Shown in pieces: positions 14,535 through 22,630 of a stretch of 49,398 nt of DNA. The notes below the pieces were generated by a model. The model did no database searches. It saw only the letters and a program-made list of their open reading frames with translations, and was not told the origin of the DNA. The stretch is taken from positions 1-49,398 of the forward strand of contig QZKG01000059.1 in assembly GCA_003599855.1 (NCBI GenBank). Direction: 5' to 3'. Every line of letters begins with the position of its first letter. The first letter of the stretch is position 1. The translations under genes were made by a program, and so were the position numbers. The DNA is from Gaiellales bacterium (GTDB lineage Bacteria; Actinomycetota; Thermoleophilia; BMS3ABIN01).

Positions 14535-14579
14535 ACCGGCGGCATCCGCCCAGGTCCTCTCCTGGCGGGTGCCGCCGGT
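14535..14579 (+). other. Long GC-rich hairpin, possible weak terminator
   Basis: ACCGGCGGCATCCGCC pairs with GGCGGGTGCCGCCGGT through a long stem with one wobble pair and a small bulge around a TCCTCT loop. No T-run follows, so it is a stem-loop rather than a classical terminator. It lies 34 bases after the riboswitch-controlled gene. The remaining 14580-14789 gap shows nothing I can name. Confidence 0.5.
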
Positions 14580-14789
14580 CCCTTCACCTCTCTCACAAGA
14601 CGCGCAACTGCTGATTGAAGGAAAGGCAGTCGCGCGCGTAGAAATAAATTCGTGCGGTGGCAGGTTACATTTGCGGACCTGCCTGATACTGCCACACGCG
14701 ATTCCAGCATCAGCCGGGTATGACGACGACTCGCCTGTCGAGGAATTATTGCCTTGTGCGTTGAATTTGCGATGCCAGATTGGAGGAAG

Positions 14790-15329
14790 ATGGACCTACA
14801 GAGCTACGTGGACCAGCGGATAGAAAAGCTTGAATCCGGGGCGGAGCCGACCCGTGAGGATTGCGGTGTGCCAGACATCTCGATCAGGTGCAGTGCCGGG
14901 AATGAAGCGTCGCAGGACGCGGAAGCGGCCGGATTCGACCCGCAGCAGAACCTCGGGGACTTCTGTGAGATGGTGGACGCAGCCTTGGCGGAGATAGCAA
15001 GCCGGGTGATGGAGATAGCCGAGCAGGTTGCCGGAGACAACGCAAAGCTGGAGCAGGAGCTCATGGATTCCCGGCTTGCAGCTCTTGAGAGCGCCGAGTC
15101 GGTTATGGACATGGCGTTGAGCGTGAGGAAAAAAACCCGGATGTTCGTCGCTAATGCAAGCTTGCCTGTTTCTCATGATGACGAATCGGGTAAAAGGGGA
15201 ATCCCGGCCGGCTGCGAAATAAATGATTCAATGAAGACTCGCGCGCTGGTAAACACAGCCAATGGTGCCAGTTCAAGGGCAAGCATGCATGAAGTCGGAG
15301 TAGCTGCCCTGTTCAGGGGTTCCCGCTAA
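14790..15329 (+). CDS. Unknown soluble protein with a central coiled-coil
   Basis: The 179-residue product is not a family I recognise. Residues about 55-110 form a long amphipathic helix rich in Ala, Glu and Met (for example MVDAALAEIASRVMEIAEQV), consistent with a coiled coil. A Ser/Ala-rich tail follows. GGAGG lies three bases before the ATG at 14790; an in-frame ATG at 14772 is an alternative. It lies 39 bases upstream of a GGDEF gene in the same direction and may be a partner or adaptor of that enzyme. Confidence 0.6.
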   Translation: MDLQSYVDQRIEKLESGAEPTREDCGVPDISIRCSAGNEASQDAEAAGFDPQQNLGDFCEMVDAALAEIASRVMEIAEQVAGDNAKLEQELMDSRLAALESAESVMDMALSVRKKTRMFVANASLPVSHDDESGKRGIPAGCEINDSMKTRALVNTANGASSRASMHEVGVAALFRGSR

Positions 15330-15368
15330 GGAATCCTGTGTCCCGGTTGTTCACGGGGAGCAATAATC

Positions 15369-16421
15369 ATGCGTAATACCGAAAGCTTGAATGATTTCGC
15401 CCGCGGTAGAAGTGATGTGAATGCCGCTGCGCGGGCTTCAGCAGAAGGGCAAGGCATAGAGACTCTGGCCAGGAAGGCCGGGGCATCCCTCTCACGCCAT
15501 GAGTCCGCCGTGATAAAGGAATGGCTCAAGGGCCTGATCGACGCCCTCGGCCTGGATTCACTGAAGAGTTTTCCTACCAGCGAACTCTCCGCTGGCATCC
15601 CCAGCCTCATCAAGGGCGTGGCTGACAGCGTTGCGGTTCCCCGGGAGACGCTTTCCGGCAACACGGAGGCGATGAAAGTCGCCTCGCTCCTGGCGACGGT
15701 ACGCAAGGAAGAGCCGACCGTGGCGGATGTCATCGATGACTATTCGGCACTCAAGGGACTGCTCGTGGCTGCTCTGTCCCGTGACTTGCGCGAGTCTGAT
15801 ATCGCAGTGCTGGAGGTGTCCCGCCGCCTCGACGAGGGTTTCAACGAGGTATTCAAGGCCGGAATCGGTACTTTCTTCGAGAGTCATTCGCGTATGCTTC
15901 GCCATCTGGCTGACACGGATGCCCTGACCGGATTGCATAACGTCAGATACTTCCGCCGGCAGCTCCACAGCAACCTGGAGATGTACAAGCGCTACCGGAT
16001 GCCCTTCTCCCTGTTGATGCTCGACCTGGACAAGCTCAAGCAGCTCAATGACGTCCGTGGGCATTCTGCTGGAGACCGCGCCCTGAAACACCTGGCCAGG
16101 ACGCTTAAGGACGAGAAGCGCGAGACTGACGTTGCCGTGCGCTACGGCGGTGATGAGTTCTTCCTGCTGCTACCCGGCACGAACGCCGATGAGGCTGCCA
16201 GGCTGGCGCGGCGCATAATCCGCAAGGTGCGTGAGATCAACCTGCGTACCGGCGGCGAGGAGATGACCGGTGTATCCATCGGAGTCGTTTCCTGCCCTGC
16301 CAACGGCACTGACGTGGGCACGCTTCGCTCCAGGGCGGACAGGGCCCTGCAGCTGGCCAAGTCCATAGGCGGCAACTCAGTCGCAGGTCACGGTGACTTC
16401 AACCTGCCCTACGGCGCCTGA
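15369..16421 (+). CDS. Soluble diguanylate cyclase with an RsbRD-like N-terminal domain
   Basis: The 350-residue product has a helical N-terminal domain (about residues 30-175) with SRHESAVIKEWL, resembling the RsbR/RsbT-kinase-associated sensor (RsbRD_N) family. A GGDEF domain follows (about 180-340). The active motif GGDEF is at 260-264 and the I-site RETD at 251-254, so it should make c-di-GMP and be product-inhibited. No membrane segment is visible. GGGGAG lies upstream of the ATG. The domain assignment of the N-terminus is less certain than the catalytic one. Confidence 0.9.
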   Translation: MRNTESLNDFARGRSDVNAAARASAEGQGIETLARKAGASLSRHESAVIKEWLKGLIDALGLDSLKSFPTSELSAGIPSLIKGVADSVAVPRETLSGNTEAMKVASLLATVRKEEPTVADVIDDYSALKGLLVAALSRDLRESDIAVLEVSRRLDEGFNEVFKAGIGTFFESHSRMLRHLADTDALTGLHNVRYFRRQLHSNLEMYKRYRMPFSLLMLDLDKLKQLNDVRGHSAGDRALKHLARTLKDEKRETDVAVRYGGDEFFLLLPGTNADEAARLARRIIRKVREINLRTGGEEMTGVSIGVVSCPANGTDVGTLRSRADRALQLAKSIGGNSVAGHGDFNLPYGA

Positions 16422-16427
16422 AGATCA

Positions 16428-16910
16428 CTACAGCTTGTAACCTATCTGGCGCAGGAATTCCTTTCTTTCCGCGACGTCGGCGGCTTTCTCCATACCGGCG
16501 CTGGCGCTGCCGTCGATCACACCGATGATGCCACGGCCCTGGGATGTCTCTGCTATCACGACCTCCACAGGGTTGGCCGTGGCGCAGAAGATGCCGCATA
16601 CTTCGGGTACGCGCTTCACTGCTCCAAGCACATGGATCGGGAAGCATTCCTCCATGAGGATGATGAACGCATGGCCGGCAGCCAGCGCCAGGGCGTTTTT
16701 TTCCGCCAGCTCGACCAGATCGGCGTCGTTGCCAGAGCTCCTGACAAGACAGTCGCCTGATGCCTCGCAGAAGGCCAGTCCGAAGCGCGCACCGGGCACA
16801 GCAGTGGCCATGACCTCATGGAGATCCTCGACAGTCTTGATGAAATGCGACTGGCCAAGGATCATGTTCATCTCTCCCGGTTTGTCTATCGTCACGATAT
16901 CAGTCTTCAT
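16428..16910 (-). CDS. Adenosine-specific kinase (PF04008 family)
   Basis: The 160-residue product matches the Adenosine_kin family throughout: MNMILGQSHFIKTVEDLHE, FGLAFCEASGDCLVR, a GHAFIILMEE helix, VCGIFCATANPVEVVIAET and a C-terminal RKEFLRQIGYKL. The family is found in archaea, Thermotogae and a few other bacteria, and phosphorylates adenosine. AAGGAG sits four bases before the ATG. It ends six bases from the convergent diguanylate cyclase gene and is separated by 21 bases from the M28 peptidase gene upstream, so it may be the last gene of the mutM unit. Confidence 0.92.
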   Translation of the reverse strand: MKTDIVTIDKPGEMNMILGQSHFIKTVEDLHEVMATAVPGARFGLAFCEASGDCLVRSSGNDADLVELAEKNALALAAGHAFIILMEECFPIHVLGAVKRVPEVCGIFCATANPVEVVIAETSQGRGIIGVIDGSASAGMEKAADVAERKEFLRQIGYKL

Positions 16911-16931
16911 GTGTCTCCTTTCCCGAGGTTC

Positions 16932-18029
16932 TCAGCTGTAAGCCCGCAGCCACAAGCCGACCAGGATCACGCGGGTAGCCCTGGCGAGGGTGGGCCTGTC
17001 GATCGCTCCAGCATCATCATGGATGGTGTGGTAATAAGGATGATAAGCGCTGGGATTGCTGCCCCAGTCCCAGTCGACGGTGATTGCCGGTATGCCGTAT
17101 TCCCAGGCGAAGGGCTGTGCATCGGAGCCGATGTCCGTCCCTTCGTTTATGACGGTGGTGCCGAGGTAGGAGCCGGCCTGGGACATGGTCGCGACCAGGG
17201 GCGCCGCGGCGGCGCTGCCCTCATCCCAGACCCCGAGATAGTCGCCGCCGGTAGCGCCGATACCGTCGATATTGATCATCTCCACCCTGCCCGCCAGCCC
17301 GGCGTCGGTAATCAGGCGGCCGAGCGCCCCCGCTCCAACCTGCCCCTGCTCCTCACCGGAAAAGGCGCAAAAAACTATAGTGTCCGCCGGGCGGTATCCC
17401 AGGGACCGCAGGTTGGCCGCCGCCTCCAGGATCGTGGCCACGCCGGCGGCGTTGTCGTCAGCTCCGTTGTAGGCATTGCCCTGTCCGTCCATTCCCAGGT
17501 GGTCGTAATGCGCGGCCAGGATGACTATCGCGCCCCCTGGGTTGCTGCCGGGCAGTACCCCGATGATATTGTCATCCTCAAGGCCGCCTCCGCTGAAGTG
17601 GTGGTAGTACGAATCAAGGCCCACATGGGACCATGGCTGCAGGCCCAGGCGGCCGAATTCAGCGGCTATGAAAGCCGCCGCGGCGCGGGCGCCGTCGCTC
17701 CCTGTCCTCCTCCCCTGATACCGGTCTGATGCGAGCTCCGTGATGATGCCGTACTGGTATTCGTTGTCATAAGCGGAAAGGATCGATTCCAGTTGTAACT
17801 GGAGGGTATCATCCACAGCATTGCCGGCGGAAGGTGGATCGGGCGCCCTTCCGGGAGGCGGTGGCGGCGGCGGCAGGTAGATCTCTTCCAGCGGCTCTGC
17901 TGCAGACCGGATAGTCCCGGGGGTGGAGGGTTCCTCATCGCCGCCGCACGATGTCACCGTCAGTGATATCACTGCGGCTGCCAGCAACGCCAGCGCCACA
18001 ATCGTCGCCTGGGAGAGGTGTTCTGTCAT
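16932..18029 (-). CDS. M28-family zinc aminopeptidase lipoprotein
   Basis: The 365-residue product has a hydrophobic N-terminus ending in a lipobox (V-T-S-Cys28), a Pro-rich spacer of about 50 residues with seven consecutive prolines, then an M28 catalytic domain. The zinc ligands are visible at AAHYDHLG, NGADDNAAG, SGEEQGQVG, INIDGIG and the final YYHTIHD. It would cleave peptides on the outer side of the membrane. The ATG at 18029 overlaps the mutM stop (ATGA), which decides the start over a TTG 21 bases upstream. Confidence 0.9.
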   Translation of the reverse strand: MTEHLSQATIVALALLAAAVISLTVTSCGGDEEPSTPGTIRSAAEPLEEIYLPPPPPPPGRAPDPPSAGNAVDDTLQLQLESILSAYDNEYQYGIITELASDRYQGRRTGSDGARAAAAFIAAEFGRLGLQPWSHVGLDSYYHHFSGGGLEDDNIIGVLPGSNPGGAIVILAAHYDHLGMDGQGNAYNGADDNAAGVATILEAAANLRSLGYRPADTIVFCAFSGEEQGQVGAGALGRLITDAGLAGRVEMINIDGIGATGGDYLGVWDEGSAAAAPLVATMSQAGSYLGTTVINEGTDIGSDAQPFAWEYGIPAITVDWDWGSNPSAYHPYYHTIHDDAGAIDRPTLARATRVILVGLWLRAYS

Positions 18030-18853
18030 TTTCTCTGACACCGGGGGCAATAGTATGTTCCCCTTCCACCCACCCTGGTTTTTTCAATGGCGGTCCCGCA
18101 TCGCGGGCAGGGTTCTCCGGCGCGGCGGTGCACCTTGAATGTGTTCTGGAACCGTCCGGGGTTCCCCCGGGCGTCACGGTAAGAATCTATGGAACTCCCC
18201 TGGAGCCGTATGGCGCGTCGCAAAGTCTCCTTGATACTTTTCGTCAAAGCCGCAATTTCCTTTCCGGAAAGGCTCCCTGCGGGCTTCTCAGGGTGTATCA
18301 AGGCAGCAAAGAGGGCTTCATCGGCGTAGATGTTGCCGATACCCGCGATGAGCTGCTGATCGAGCAGGGCCGGCTTCACGGGTCTGACCCTGCCGTGGAA
18401 GATGGCAGCCAGGACCTTTGGGTTGAAGGAACGCTCCAGCGGCTCCGGCCCCAGCCTTGCCCAGTATGAATCACTGGCCCCTGCGCCAAGCAAGAACGCC
18501 TTGCCGAAGCGCCGGACATCGTGGAAAGCAAGGAATGAGCCGTCATCGAGTGTTAGCACGAGCCGGAGATGGCGCTGGTCCCCGTTGCGGGGATTCTCCT
18601 CCAGACGCGTGAGTATGCCAGTCATGCGCAGGTGGACGACGAGGGTGTCTCCCCCATCCAGTTCGAAACGGAGGTATTTGCCCCGGCGGGACAGGCCGGT
18701 TATCATCCGGCCCTTCAGCTTGCCGGCAAAGCGCGCCGGCGTCATGGGGGCGACCAGCAGCCCGTCGGTCACACGCGTTCCAGTTATGCTGCGGCCGCGC
18801 ACTTCAGGCTCGAGTTGTCGCCTGATTGTTTCGACCTCCGGCAGTTCCGGCAC
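18026..18853 (-). CDS. mutM: Formamidopyrimidine-DNA glycosylase
   Basis: The 275-residue product begins with the catalytic PELPEVETIRRQLE (Pro2, Glu3 after Met removal). It has the K58-region RGKYLRFEL, the helix-two-turn-helix NIYADEALFAALIHP and a C-terminal zinc finger CPRCG...CPRCQRK with the EKTRVGGRGTYYCP reading head. It removes 8-oxoguanine and similar lesions. The start is GTG at 18853 with AAGGGGA three bases before it. It leads a unit with the M28 peptidase gene and probably the adenosine kinase gene. Confidence 0.95.
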   Translation of the reverse strand: MPELPEVETIRRQLEPEVRGRSITGTRVTDGLLVAPMTPARFAGKLKGRMITGLSRRGKYLRFELDGGDTLVVHLRMTGILTRLEENPRNGDQRHLRLVLTLDDGSFLAFHDVRRFGKAFLLGAGASDSYWARLGPEPLERSFNPKVLAAIFHGRVRPVKPALLDQQLIAGIGNIYADEALFAALIHPEKPAGSLSGKEIAALTKSIKETLRRAIRLQGSSIDSYRDARGNPGRFQNTFKVHRRAGEPCPRCGTAIEKTRVGGRGTYYCPRCQRK

Positions 18854-18992
18854 TGGTCCCCTTCATGATCGACAGCTGACTTGCTCCGGGGATTATTATG
18901 CCTTTATCCCGCCAGGAACAAAAGTTCTCATTCGGTTATCATGGCTGGTGGGCGGGTATCCTATGCTCAGCAGGCATCGACACGGGGTCGGC

Positions 18993-19439
18993 ATGACAGA
19001 ACCGGGGTTCACCCACAAGTGCGTCATGGAGGTATCGGGCAGGGTCATCCTGCCGGCATCCTGGATTGCCAGAGTAGACATCACCGCTGGCGTGGTGGTC
19101 ATGCCCCACCTCCCCTCTCCATTGCCTGAATACATGCCGGCGGATGTCTGGCCCAACACCGATGAATACGAAAAGCACCTGGAGGCCGTAGACAGCCTTT
19201 ACTACAGCCGCTCGGCGCGCACCAGGGAGTTGTTGCGCGTGGTCTACGGGGCGATCAGCTATGAAGCCGTCGACAACGACGGCGGCGTGCTGGTCAAAGG
19301 AACAGCCCGGGACATCGCCAGGCTCGAGGGCGAGATCGTCTGTGTCGAACTCGTCGACCACCTCGAGCTGTGGAATGCCAGCAGGTGGGAAGAACGCATG
19401 GACATGTTCGACCGTTCGATCACGGACCTGCTTCCCTGA
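18993..19439 (+). CDS. Orphan MraZ-like (SpoVT/AbrB-fold) protein
   Basis: The 148-residue product resembles MraZ. It starts with a DNA-binding strand (THKCVMEVSGRVILPASW), has the MPADVWPNTDEYEKHLEAVDSL linker, and repeats the fold at VLVKGTARDIARLEGEIVCVELVDHLELWNASRWEE. The C-terminal block LELWNASRWEE is a MraZ hallmark. The usual DxxGR motif in the first half reads EVSGR. MraZ normally heads the dcw cluster; here it stands alone between divergent mutM and convergent MFS genes. The start could be 18963. It may be a DNA-binding regulator of unknown targets. Confidence 0.75.
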   Translation: MTEPGFTHKCVMEVSGRVILPASWIARVDITAGVVVMPHLPSPLPEYMPADVWPNTDEYEKHLEAVDSLYYSRSARTRELLRVVYGAISYEAVDNDGGVLVKGTARDIARLEGEIVCVELVDHLELWNASRWEERMDMFDRSITDLLP

Positions 19440-19461
19440 AGCTGAAAGTGTATCAAGCTGG

Positions 19462-20700
19462 CTACGCGACCTGGCCGGATTCTGCCTTGCGGACGGCATC
19501 CATCCTTCGTTGCAGCAGGGACCTGACAGCCAGGGCCACCAGCACGGTGGTCAGGAGGATCAGGACGCTGACCCCCATCGGAGCCCTGACGCTGACCTCG
19601 CGCCACAGGAGAGGCGCCACCAGGCTGCTGCCGAGGATACTGCCCCATTCAGCTGATGACCCGATGAAGCCGGAGACGGCTCCCCGTTCCGTCTTGAGTG
19701 TGACGTCGCCCACCAGGGAAAAAAAGGCGTTGAAGTAAGCCGGCGTCCCGGCGCCGCCGATGACGAAGCCGAGCATGGTGAAGGCTGTGCCCGGGTGGAT
19801 GAAGATGATAAGGCTCTGGAGGGCCATGATCGTGAGTCCGGCGGCCATCACCCAGACGCGGGCGCCCCGCCTGTCCGCCAGACGGCCCAGGAAGGGGCTG
19901 GAGACCGCGCCCGCTGCGCCGCCCGCCGCCAGCGCCAGGGCGATATCCGTGGCGCTCCAGGAGAGCAGTTCCGCGGTCAGGATCGGCGCGGCGGTGAAAA
20001 GGATCGCCAGGGACATCATCTGCAGGAAGTGTATCAGCGACAAGGAAGCCGCTGGCGCCGTCAGGGCCGGTCGGAGCAAGGAGTCAAGCTTTTCCCTCAT
20101 GGTCAGCCTGGCGGCAGCGGCCTTGCGCCTGGCTGCCGGGATGTCGGGGATGGTAAGGCTCAGCAGGAAACAGGCGGCCCCGAGCCCGCCACCCACCCAG
20201 AAAGGCGCCTGTATCGAGTAGGCCTGGGTGAGTGTGCCCCCGATCACCGGGCCGACGATGACGCCGGCATTGATGGCGCTGCTGTTGATGCCGTGGGCCA
20301 GGCCCCGAAACTCAGTCGGGGTCAGGTCATTGACGTATGACTGGAAGCCGACGACGAAACCGGCGGATGCGATGCCTTGCCCGAGGCGCAGCGCGATCAT
20401 CAGCCAGGGATCTGTGGTAAGCACGAACGCCGAGGTGGCTAAAGCGAAAAGCAGCAGGGAGCCGGTCATGATCAGCTTGCGCCCTACCTGGTCCGACACA
20501 GCCCCCAGCGGGAACTGAAAGGAGACCCGGCCGAGGAAGAATGCGGCCACCAGCAGGCCGATCTCGAACTCGTTGAAGCGGAGCTGACCGGCGTATTCAG
20601 GCAGTATCGGCAACATCAACATGAACCCGGTCATGATGACGCCGCTGGCAAGGGACAGGGCGTAGATGCTCCAGTGAAGCTGTCTTAGTGACCCGAGCAA
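19462..20700 (-). CDS. MFS transporter
   Basis: The roughly 412-residue product has about twelve hydrophobic helices. It carries the MFS motif A after helix 2 (FPLGAVSDQVGRKL) and its second-half counterpart SPFLGRLADRRGARVW. The start is uncertain: the frame allows a TTG at 20751 overlapping argS, but a TTG at 20700, eight bases after CGGGA, gives the normal short N-terminus (LRQLHWSIYALS). It likely exports drugs or metabolites; substrate is not visible. It is the last gene of the K-channel-DUF3006-argS unit and ends 22 bases from the convergent MraZ-like gene. Confidence 0.8.
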   Translation of the reverse strand: MLGSLRQLHWSIYALSLASGVIMTGFMLMLPILPEYAGQLRFNEFEIGLLVAAFFLGRVSFQFPLGAVSDQVGRKLIMTGSLLLFALATSAFVLTTDPWLMIALRLGQGIASAGFVVGFQSYVNDLTPTEFRGLAHGINSSAINAGVIVGPVIGGTLTQAYSIQAPFWVGGGLGAACFLLSLTIPDIPAARRKAAAARLTMREKLDSLLRPALTAPAASLSLIHFLQMMSLAILFTAAPILTAELLSWSATDIALALAAGGAAGAVSSPFLGRLADRRGARVWVMAAGLTIMALQSLIIFIHPGTAFTMLGFVIGGAGTPAYFNAFFSLVGDVTLKTERGAVSGFIGSSAEWGSILGSSLVAPLLWREVSVRAPMGVSVLILLTTVLVALAVRSLLQRRMDAVRKAESGQVA

Positions 20701-20713
20701 GGCCGCATCCCGG

Positions 20714-22396
20714 CTACATGCTCTCCGGCGCAGATACGCCGACAAGATCAAGTGTGGTGGCGATAACGTTTCGCGTCAGCTTGCAGAGATCGAGCCGGAA
20801 TGCCGCTGACGCCGCCGGGGCCTTGAGCACGGGACAGTTATGGTAGAAGACATGGAATGCGGCCGCGAGTTCCCGCCCGTACGCGGTGATCCTGTTGGGG
20901 GCACGGTATGCGGCGGCATTCTCGACGACGCGCGGCAGCTCCAGCAGTTTCAGTATCAGCGACCTCTCCTCATCGGTGACATCACCGTAAGAGTCCCCTG
21001 CGCCGGCAGCGACACCCTCTTCCCGGGCCCGTGCGAGGATGCTGCAGATGCGCGCATGGGCGTACTGGACGTAGTACACGGGGTTCTCCTCGGATCTGAG
21101 CTTCGCCTTCTCGAGGTCGAGGTCCAGGGTAGTGTCGTGGCTGCGGTCCACCAGGAAGAAGCGGGCTGCATCGACGCCGATGCTGTCAATCAGCTCTTCC
21201 AGGGTCACCATGGTGCCCGCGCGCTTGGACATCTGCTTCCTCTCACCCATCTCCATGACGTTCACGAGCTGTCCGATGACTATCTCGAGACGGCCGGGAT
21301 CGTGGGACAGGGCATCGAACGCCGCCTTCATCCGGCCGACATAGCCGTGGTGGTCAGCGCCCCAGATGTTGACGAGCTGGTCGAAACCGCGCTCCAGCTT
21401 GTCGCGATGATAAGCGATATCGGAGGCGAAGTACGTCGGCTCCCCCGTCCCCCGGATCAGCACGCGGTCCTTGTCGTCACCGTAGGCGGAGGTCTGCAAC
21501 CAGAGAGCGCCGTCCCGTTCAACGGCTTCGCCGGCCTGCAGGAGGGCCTTGATGGCGCCCTCTGTCATGCCGTTCTCGTAGAGGCTCGTCTCCGAGTACC
21601 AATTGTCAAAAAAGACGCGGAACCGCTCCAGGATTGAGCGCATCTCTTCAAGGACCAGGTCGCGTCCCTGCTGCCGGAAGAAAGCCAGCGCTTGCGGAGT
21701 CAACTCCGCTGAGAGCGGCGGCACGTCGAGGTCCCGTGAGTGGATCATGCCGGCGATGTGTTCCGTATATGCTCCGGCGTAACCTTCCTCAGGCATGGGT
21801 ATGTCCACGCCTGTGAGGCGGCCATAACGCGACGCCAGCGAGCGGGCGAACAGGTCCATCTGGGTGCCGTAATCATTGATGTAGAACTCGGTAGTGACAT
21901 CATGTCCGGTGAAGGCGAGGATCCGTCTGAGCGAGTCGCCGTAGGCGGCATAACGGGCGTGTCCTGCGTGAAGCGGACCGGTAGGATTGGCGCTCACGAA
22001 TTCCAGGAGGATTCTGCCGCCATCATGAGCGGCTGCCCTGCCGAAACCGGGTCCCAGGAAGAGCGCCTCCCGGGCCGCCGCAGCCAGTGCATCAGCCGCG
22101 AGCGTGATGTTGATGAAACCCGGTCCGGCGATCTCCACTGAATCGAGCAGAGCCGGCAGGGCAGCATCTGCCCTGATGGCGTCGATCACCTCTTCCGCCA
22201 GCTCCCTTGGCGGCCTGCCGGCAGTCCCTGCCGCCACCATGGCGATGTTCAGCGCCAGGTCTCCGTGCTCGCGGGAAGCAGGACGTTCAATGCTGATCCT
22301 GCTGGCCAGCTGCGGCGCCCCCCATGAACTGAACAGGCCCTCACAGGCTGTGGCAATCATCGCGGCGAGCTGACCGATGAAGTCATGCGGAGTCAT
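20714..22396 (-). CDS. argS: Arginyl-tRNA synthetase
   Basis: The 560-residue product has the class I HIGH-like motif PTGPLHAGHARYAAYG, then a DLFARSLASRYG segment, a KMSK-like motif KQMSKRAGTMVTLEELID, and the C-terminal DALR anticodon-binding domain. I chose the ATG at 22396, with GGGGGA three bases upstream and an N-terminus TPHDFIGQLAAMI matching other ArgS proteins. Upstream frame codons overlap DUF3006. It is of normal length. Confidence 0.95.
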   Translation of the reverse strand: MTPHDFIGQLAAMIATACEGLFSSWGAPQLASRISIERPASREHGDLALNIAMVAAGTAGRPPRELAEEVIDAIRADAALPALLDSVEIAGPGFINITLAADALAAAAREALFLGPGFGRAAAHDGGRILLEFVSANPTGPLHAGHARYAAYGDSLRRILAFTGHDVTTEFYINDYGTQMDLFARSLASRYGRLTGVDIPMPEEGYAGAYTEHIAGMIHSRDLDVPPLSAELTPQALAFFRQQGRDLVLEEMRSILERFRVFFDNWYSETSLYENGMTEGAIKALLQAGEAVERDGALWLQTSAYGDDKDRVLIRGTGEPTYFASDIAYHRDKLERGFDQLVNIWGADHHGYVGRMKAAFDALSHDPGRLEIVIGQLVNVMEMGERKQMSKRAGTMVTLEELIDSIGVDAARFFLVDRSHDTTLDLDLEKAKLRSEENPVYYVQYAHARICSILARAREEGVAAGAGDSYGDVTDEERSLILKLLELPRVVENAAAYRAPNRITAYGRELAAAFHVFYHNCPVLKAPAASAAFRLDLCKLTRNVIATTLDLVGVSAPESM

Positions 22397-22628
22397 CTTT
22401 CCCCCTGTCATCCTCCTTGCCGCGGAGCCGCTTTTGCAAACTATCAACTTCAGCCTTTACAGCCGAGCGCGCGTCGTGGTCGATCGTCAGTTCAAGGCGG
22501 AGATGATCGCCTTCGCGGGCGCCTTCCGGTAACAGGGTGGCAGGCATGGTCAATTCCCCATCGCTGCAGACGATGACAGCCACCCCCCCTTCGATCCTGT
22601 CCAGATAGAAACCGCCCTGTGAGGCCAA
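22383..22628 (-). CDS. DUF3006 family protein
   Basis: The 81-residue product has the DUF3006 pattern: LDRIEGGVAVIV near the start, a strand ending in TMPATLLPEGAREGD, and a charged helix at the C-terminus. Function is unknown; the fold is a small beta-barrel with RNA/DNA-binding speculation only. The start is TTG at 22628, two bases after the K+ channel stop, and the gene overlaps argS by 14 bases, so the three are co-translated. Confidence 0.8.
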   Translation of the reverse strand: MASQGGFYLDRIEGGVAVIVCSDGELTMPATLLPEGAREGDHLRLELTIDHDARSAVKAEVDSLQKRLRGKEDDRGKDDSA

Positions 22629-22630
22629 TT

